From Oscillospiraceae bacterium (GTDB taxonomy: Bacteria > Bacillota > Clostridia > Oscillospirales > Ruminococcaceae): a stretch of DNA of 9,200 bases. The stretch is taken from contig CAAFQL010000250.1 in assembly GCA_900765125.1 (NCBI GenBank), forward strand, positions 1-9,200. Reading direction: 5' to 3'. The notes beneath the pieces are model-generated. The model was not told where the DNA came from and ran no database searches. It was given only the letters and a program-made list of their open reading frames with translations. Positions 5,834 through 9,200 of the stretch are shown here, piece after piece (position 1 is the stretch's first letter; each line of letters begins with the position of its first letter). The position numbers were made by a program, and so were the translations under genes.

Positions 5834-7582
5834 TCATATCCCTATAATCTGTTTGAAATCGGTTCGGTATCTTCTGTACATTTCATAAAGAATTATCAAT
5901 GTAACTGAACCGTCAATTCTTTTTGAAGATTCAGTTTTTACACAAAGACACTGAGAATGATCATCTACTTTTATTCCTGCATTTTTAAAGCACCACTTGT
6001 CCATCTCGTTTTGATTGTAGTTTATAAGTTGGTGTTTTAAATCCGCTTCACAAAGTTTCAAGGCATTGGACAAGGTTTGAGCATTCTGCAAAATCAAGAT
6101 AAGATCTTCATTTTCCTTTGTCCAGCCGTACATATCCATTCTTGTGATCCAATCCTTTGAAAATCTCTGATCATATCCACATTTCCAAAGTTTAATATCA
6201 TACTGCTTGTACAGCTGATAAAACCAATCGGCAACAACAGATAAATCAATATCATTTCCTTCTGTAATTGTCAGAATGCCTTTTTTAGCCCATTCCTTAT
6301 ATCTTGCTCCGGCATTCCAGTCATCAGAATCTTCAAGCTTTGATTCGGGTATAAAATACATGGTATGTATATATTTAATATTGTCACCCGGTTTCATCAT
6401 CAAGATCTTAGCACACGTAAGGTCTGTAGTTTCTGACAAGTCAACTGCACCAATGCAAATATGACCACGAAAATCTTCCAGATCGTAAACAGCTTCATAG
6501 TCGTAATCCTCTAAGTTCAGCCATGTTTCAACAGAATTTTGCTTGATATTGAAATCCTTTGATAAAACAAAAATCCTGTCAGCCTTAGACTTTCTCGCAA
6601 CTTCCACTTGCTCTTCCAGATAATCCCATTTCTTGATAATACCAAGAGTAGGATTACTTTTTACCCATGTCCTCTTGTCCTGCCATACTTCATTTTCAGA
6701 ATCCTGAGTATAAAGCCATGGCAATAATCTTTGACCGCTGAGTGAATCATCTTCACCATTTATAACGGCACGGGCTTTTCTGAGTTCATCATCAAGATAA
6801 CCGTCGATTATAAATCCCTCTGTAGTTATATTTATAAATTTAGGATTATCTTTCAGGCTTTGTGACTGTTCTATTGACTTACCTATGACATTATTTTTCA
6901 TTTCATGGGTTTCGTCAACAATGGCAAAATCAATATTACGTCCCTCTTTATTTCTTGTCTTATCTGACAGCTTGAAGATCTTACTGCCATTAGCCTTATT
7001 TAAAATAAATCTCTGATTTCTCTTTGTATCCTGATCATTTGGATCTATCAATCTCCGCATAGTATCAATTGCGTCATATGTAATGCTTGCCTGATTATCG
7101 TCATTGGAAGAACAAACAATATCAGCACCTTGATTTCCTACTATCAATTCTGATAAACCTAATGCAGAACAAGTTTCGCTTTTGGTATTCTTTCTGGCGA
7201 TCAGTAAAATTATCTTTTTGAATCTGTCAAAAGTCGTTTCAGACATTTTGAAACTGTAAACAGCTTCAATAAAGGCTTTCTGCCATAACATCAAAACCAT
7301 CGGCTTATTGTAATACGGTGATTTTGTCAGCCGCACACAACGCTCCATAAAGTCGATTCTAAGCAGTGCATCTTTGGTATCATAATAGAATGCATCGTTC
7401 AGAAAATCTTCTTTCAGATTTTGAAGTTCCTGCCACAACTCTTGACCTACAAGAATTTCACCTGATTCTATCCTTGCGTGATATTCCAGCAAAAAGCTGT
7501 TATCCGGTGTCCATATTTTCTTTTTCTGTATAAGCATACATTTTAAATCACCCCTGTAATATCCATTCTGGATTCTACCCAT
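5834..7582 (-). CDS. terL: Terminase large subunit (ATPase and nuclease)
   Basis: This large terminase packages DNA: an N-terminal ATPase drives translocation and a C-terminal RNase H-like nuclease cuts the concatemer. Visible are a P-loop IARKNTKSE (residues 128-136), Walker B FAIVDE (D223, E224), the coupling segment TTEG (253-256), and nuclease motif GAVDLSETTDLT with D381, followed by KCGYDQRFSKDW and the C-terminal RIDGSVTLIILYEMYRR. The P-loop lacks the usual Gly before the Lys. The 582-residue version starts at ATG 7582, overlapping the small terminase by 40 bases; ATG 7537 (giving MLIQKKKIWTPDNS) avoids the overlap and looks like many homologues, so it may be the true start. A GGGGTG site lies 13 bases before that ATG. 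The gene sits between P27-type small terminase and portal, as expected. Confidence 0.94.
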   Translation of the reverse strand: MGRIQNGYYRGDLKCMLIQKKKIWTPDNSFLLEYHARIESGEILVGQELWQELQNLKEDFLNDAFYYDTKDALLRIDFMERCVRLTKSPYYNKPMVLMLWQKAFIEAVYSFKMSETTFDRFKKIILLIARKNTKSETCSALGLSELIVGNQGADIVCSSNDDNQASITYDAIDTMRRLIDPNDQDTKRNQRFILNKANGSKIFKLSDKTRNKEGRNIDFAIVDETHEMKNNVIGKSIEQSQSLKDNPKFINITTEGFIIDGYLDDELRKARAVINGEDDSLSGQRLLPWLYTQDSENEVWQDKRTWVKSNPTLGIIKKWDYLEEQVEVARKSKADRIFVLSKDFNIKQNSVETWLNLEDYDYEAVYDLEDFRGHICIGAVDLSETTDLTCAKILMMKPGDNIKYIHTMYFIPESKLEDSDDWNAGARYKEWAKKGILTITEGNDIDLSVVADWFYQLYKQYDIKLWKCGYDQRFSKDWITRMDMYGWTKENEDLILILQNAQTLSNALKLCEADLKHQLINYNQNEMDKWCFKNAGIKVDDHSQCLCVKTESSKRIDGSVTLIILYEMYRRYRTDFKQIIGI

Positions 7583-7857
7583 GCTCTCAGTGGGCTTATT
7601 TCTTGCTCATTTTCTGCCCCCGTTGCCTTTGCCACTACTTTCACAACGTTTACATATTGCTGTAAAAATTCTTTATAAAGTTTAGCAGCAGGTGTTGCTT
7701 TTTGCTGCATGGGATTATCCGGATTGACCTTTATCATAGGAAGTTTTTCAAGGGATTCTAATTGATTTTCAAGATACAGCATCTTATCAATAAGCGGTAT
7801 GATAGTAAGTTCATTTGAATCTTGTACAAGTTTCATTAGTTCTTCTTTTCTTTCCAC
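7543..7857 (-). CDS. terS: P27-type small terminase subunit
   Basis: This 104-residue protein matches the P27 small-terminase type. Small terminase recognises the packaging site and loads the large subunit. It begins VERKEELMKLVQDSNELTII and is largely helical, with IIPLIDKMLYLENQLESLEK, KLYKEFLQQYVNVVKVVAKA and the C-terminal ISPLRAWVESRM, the 'SPL..W...R' ending typical of the family. The open frame extends upstream to 7998, but GTG at 7857 is chosen because GGAG lies eight bases before it (7869-7866) and the upstream extension runs through inverted repeats and overlaps the HNH gene. Direct adjacency to the large terminase supports the role. It is the second small-terminase-like gene in the operon, and I think the more likely true partner of TerL. 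Confidence 0.75.
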   Translation of the reverse strand: MERKEELMKLVQDSNELTIIPLIDKMLYLENQLESLEKLPMIKVNPDNPMQQKATPAAKLYKEFLQQYVNVVKVVAKATGAENEQEISPLRAWVESRMDITGVI

Positions 7858-7863
7858 TTTTTT

Positions 7864-7871
7864 ATCTCCTT
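7864..7871 (-). promoter_or_regulatory. Ribosome binding site deciding the GTG start of the small terminase
   Basis: AAGGAGAT on the minus strand, with GGAG eight bases from GTG 7857-7855. No comparable site precedes the ATG at 7998, where the frame overlaps the end of the HNH gene. Confidence 0.7.
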
Positions 7872-7894
7872 TTCCAAAATTCAAAAACCAAAAA

Positions 7895-7975
7895 TCTCGT
7901 TTTTTCACTTTCTGCGAGAAAGACCCCCCCTGCAACAGTTCCCCAGAGCTTAAAATTTTTTGAAGTGTGGGGGGT
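7895..7975. other. Clustered inverted repeats with G and C runs: candidate cos site
   Basis: In this AT-rich window, forward-strand ACCCCCC (7923-7929, with seven Cs in all to 7930) and GGGGGGT (7969-7975) form a perfect 7-bp inverted repeat around a 39-base centre. Next to it, CTTTCT GCG AGAAAG (7908-7922) is a perfect 6-bp hairpin, and TCTCG/CGAGA (7895-7899, 7915-7919) can pair alternatively. The segment lies between the HNH gene and the P27 small terminase, the position of cos in HK97-like phages that use an HNH protein with terminase. The repeats are seen directly; cos function is an inference. On the minus strand the TCTCG/CGAGA stem followed by TTTTT could also act as a weak terminator. 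Confidence 0.4.
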
Positions 7976-7976
7976 G

Positions 7977-8651
7977 TCAACAGAATCTTTCCCACCAATC
8001 ACGGATATATTTTTCCCATTCCTTAGTGTCACGCCCATCATTAACAGTTTGTAATCTGCTAAGGCATTCTTCCCTGTTAGTATCTATGAATATTTCTCTT
8101 GCATTCAGACTTTTTATGAGACGTTCACGCTCACTGCTTAAAGGATAACCGCCTATTACCCAAGCAGTCAGCCATTTGCCTTGACGTATGCGCGCCATAT
8201 CAAGAAGATCATCTCTTATTGAAAACACACAGCTTTTTAATCTGTTAGGTTTAACATATCTATCGCATCCGCTAAGGCATTGCCATATGTTATCCATGTC
8301 AACAATAAGATCGCCGTTCCGCATATTGTCATGTACATATGTACTCTTTCCTGATAAAGGAGAACCATATACAAGATATACTTGCTTACGATAAATACCC
8401 AGCTTATCATGAATCTTGTTATGACACTTATGATGAAGCAACATTATATTATCTGGATTCAGTGCGACATTTGCATCATGAACATTATGTTCATCAAGTT
8501 CTATGACGTGATGCCCTATGCAATCGTATTTGTGAATGATAGGCTTTCCGCAATGTTCGCAGATGACCTGTCCATATTCATTTACTCTTTCCATGCGAAT
8601 CACAGACATGAGCTTTATCCATTCTTTTGACTGATAGAAATTACCATTCAT
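7977..8651 (-). CDS. HNH endonuclease fused to P-loop kinase-like domain
   Basis: This 224-residue protein joins two domains. Residues about 1-85 are an HNH nuclease with zinc-type cysteines C31xxC34, the GHH motif (G46-H48), N68 in NPDNIMLLHHKC, and C76HNKIH81. Residues about 90-224 are a P-loop kinase-like ATPase: VYLVYGSPLSGKST (Walker A, G96-T104), LIVDMDNIW (about 115-123) as the acidic strand, and the late REIFIDTNREECLSRL segment seen in small nucleotide or polynucleotide kinases. HNH proteins next to terminase genes assist cos cleavage in HK97 and related phages; the ATPase may control or repair the cut ends, which is speculation. The ATG at 8651 overlaps the upstream gene by 11 bases, with AGGA ten bases before it. 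The stop TGA lies immediately beside the G/C-run inverted repeat. Confidence 0.88.
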   Translation of the reverse strand: MNGNFYQSKEWIKLMSVIRMERVNEYGQVICEHCGKPIIHKYDCIGHHVIELDEHNVHDANVALNPDNIMLLHHKCHNKIHDKLGIYRKQVYLVYGSPLSGKSTYVHDNMRNGDLIVDMDNIWQCLSGCDRYVKPNRLKSCVFSIRDDLLDMARIRQGKWLTAWVIGGYPLSSERERLIKSLNAREIFIDTNREECLSRLQTVNDGRDTKEWEKYIRDWWERFC

Positions 8652-8982
8652 TTCGAAACAATCCTTTTGCTTTTGCTAATAACTCCGATGCACGTAAACG
8701 ATCTTTAATGGATGAATCTGAATCTTTCATAATATCTGTCCAAAACGTCTGTATCTCTGTTGTGGTAGCAACATGACTCTTAAGATCATTCTCAGATAAT
8801 ACATTGAGATATTTGATATATTCTTGTACATCCTGTCTTTTAATTAATTTATGTGCGTTTCCACGTGCATAGCTGGGACTATATCCAGCCATAACAGCCG
8901 ATTTTTCAGCATTTCCGCAAGCCTCGCCTACATAATATTTTGCCACTAATTGCAACCGTGGGTTTAACTTTGGCTCTTGCAT
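8641..8982 (-). CDS. Terminase_2-type small-terminase-like protein
   Basis: This 113-residue protein has the layout of the Terminase_2 small-terminase family, which binds DNA through an N-terminal helix-turn-helix. It starts LNPRLQLVAKYYVGEACGNA, then EKSAVMAGYSPSYARGNAHK and LIKRQDVQEYIKYL (about residues 26-60), the classic 'N...A...AGYS...A......L......V..yi' pattern. The C-terminal half (TTEIQTFWTDIMKDSDSSIK, DRLRASELLAKAKGLF) is the helical part that usually mediates oligomerisation. It is the first gene of the operon: AGGTGA lies six bases from the ATG at 8982, and a promoter is 22 bases upstream. As the P27-type gene sits directly before terL, this protein may be an accessory packaging-site binder or a regulator and not the main TerS. 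It overlaps the HNH gene by 11 bases. Confidence 0.8.
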   Translation of the reverse strand: MQEPKLNPRLQLVAKYYVGEACGNAEKSAVMAGYSPSYARGNAHKLIKRQDVQEYIKYLNVLSENDLKSHVATTTEIQTFWTDIMKDSDSSIKDRLRASELLAKAKGLFRNEW

Positions 8983-9004
8983 ATTGCATCACCTAATTTC
9001 TCAC

Positions 9005-9013
9005 ATTATATCA
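9005..9013 (-). promoter_or_regulatory. Extended -10 promoter of the packaging/head operon
   Basis: TGATATAAT on the minus strand is a perfect extended -10 (TG, one base, TATAAT). The hexamer (9010-9005) is 22 bases before the first ATG, which gives a start site near 8998 and a leader of about 16 bases that just holds the AGGTGA ribosome binding site. No good -35 is seen (best CTGTTA at a 16-base spacing), so either the extended -10 suffices or a phage activator is needed. This is the only such site in the window and would drive all genes down to 1. Confidence 0.55.
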
Positions 9014-9071
9014 GCCTACTTTCTTATAACAGTAAATAAATGCTTTGCTGCTTTTTGCTTGTATTAATTAC

Positions 9072-9080
9072 ATTGTATCA
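9072..9080 (-). promoter_or_regulatory. Possible second promoter upstream of the operon
   Basis: TGATACAAT on the minus strand resembles an extended -10 and has GTCACA 19 bases upstream, a weak -35 at a long spacing. It lies between the terminator and the stronger promoter. Low confidence. Confidence 0.25.
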
Positions 9081-9117
9081 AATTCATAGTTTAATTTGTG
9101 ACCCTTTTTTCAAACGC

Positions 9118-9151
9118 AAAAAAAGAACGTACTCCGAAAAGTACGCTCTTT
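9118..9151 (-). terminator. Rho-independent terminator of the upstream gene
   Basis: On the minus strand, AAAGAGCGTAC (9151-9141) pairs with GTACGTTCTTT (9132-9122) in an 11-bp stem with one G-U pair and an 8-base loop, followed by a T run down to 9118. It lies 13 bases after the stop of the partial upstream frame and before the promoters, insulating the late operon from upstream transcription. In the other direction only a short T run follows, so it is mainly a minus-strand terminator. Confidence 0.8.
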
Positions 9152-9164
9152 AACATTATTTAAT

Positions 9165-9200
9165 TCATGCAAGCAATTCAAAAACGCCTGTAACTATGCA
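9165..9200 (-). CDS. C-terminal end of an upstream gene (partial)
   Basis: From the window edge one minus-strand frame reads CIVTGVFELLA and stops at TGA (9165-9167); the other two frames stop sooner. A terminator follows after 13 bases, which is what the end of a real minus-strand gene looks like. Eleven residues do not allow any identification. In phages of this type, the gene before the packaging module is often a late regulator, but nothing here shows that. Confidence 0.4.
   Translation of the reverse strand, partial: CIVTGVFELLA

Noticed and set aside
7858..7998. Upstream extension of the small-terminase frame to an ATG at 7998 (extra 47 residues)
   Set aside because: It overlaps the end of the HNH gene, runs through the inverted repeats, has no fitting ribosome binding site, and the GTG at 7857 has an excellent one.
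8382..8630. Plus-strand frame of 82 residues opposite the HNH domain
   Set aside because: Met/Ile-rich shadow of the HNH coding strand; the HNH motifs on the minus strand are unambiguous.
1..9200. tRNA genes, CRISPR arrays, insertion sequences, integrase or attachment sites
   Set aside because: I looked for cloverleaf stems, spaced direct repeats, transposase or recombinase motifs and found none; the window is entirely phage packaging and head-neck genes.

Overview
The window is the DNA-packaging and head-morphogenesis module of a tailed double-stranded DNA phage or prophage with an HK97-type capsid. All supported genes lie on the minus strand, so the module reads from about 9000 down to 1. 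The DNA is AT-rich, and most genes have strong AGGAGG-like ribosome binding sites, often with GTG or TTG starts and short overlaps. Together with the protein types, this suggests a siphovirus of low-GC Bacillota, most likely a gut Clostridia host. The host genus cannot be fixed from this sequence.

Layout in transcription order: the last codons of an upstream gene (9200-9165), a rho-independent terminator (9151-9118), an extended -10 promoter (9013-9005), then the late operon. The operon runs: a Terminase_2-type small-terminase-like protein (8982-8641), an HNH endonuclease fused to a P-loop kinase-like domain (8651-7977), a GC-run inverted-repeat segment that may be the cos site (7976-7858), a P27-type small terminase (7857-7543), the large terminase (7582-5834), the portal (5813-4575), the S78 prohead protease (4588-3938), the major capsid protein with an N-terminal delta (scaffold) domain (3934-2597), a coiled-coil protein with a Gly-rich start and Thr/Pro-rich end (2475-1882), an uncharacterised helical protein (1796-1431), a small ferritin-like protein (1434-1174), a gp6-like connector (1145-861), a head-closure protein (856-512), a gp10-like neck/tail protein (512-48), and the start of the next head-tail gene (44-1).

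How they work together: the small terminases, HNH protein and large terminase recognise, cut and translocate DNA through the portal into a procapsid. The capsid protein builds that procapsid, guided by its own delta domain, and the protease matures it. The connector and closure proteins then seal the neck and prepare tail attachment. No gene-free stretch exceeds 300 bases. The longest are 8983-9164 (promoter and terminator), 2476-2596 (two ribosome binding sites, one leading to a start-stop codon pair) and 7858-7976 (inverted repeats).

The most interesting points are: the HNH-kinase fusion between two different small-terminase-like genes; the clustered inverted repeats exactly where HK97-like phages carry cos; the ATG-TAG element behind a perfect Shine-Dalgarno site inside a 10-bp palindrome after the capsid gene; overlapping alternative hairpins after the coiled-coil gene; and a ferritin-like mini-protein in a head operon.
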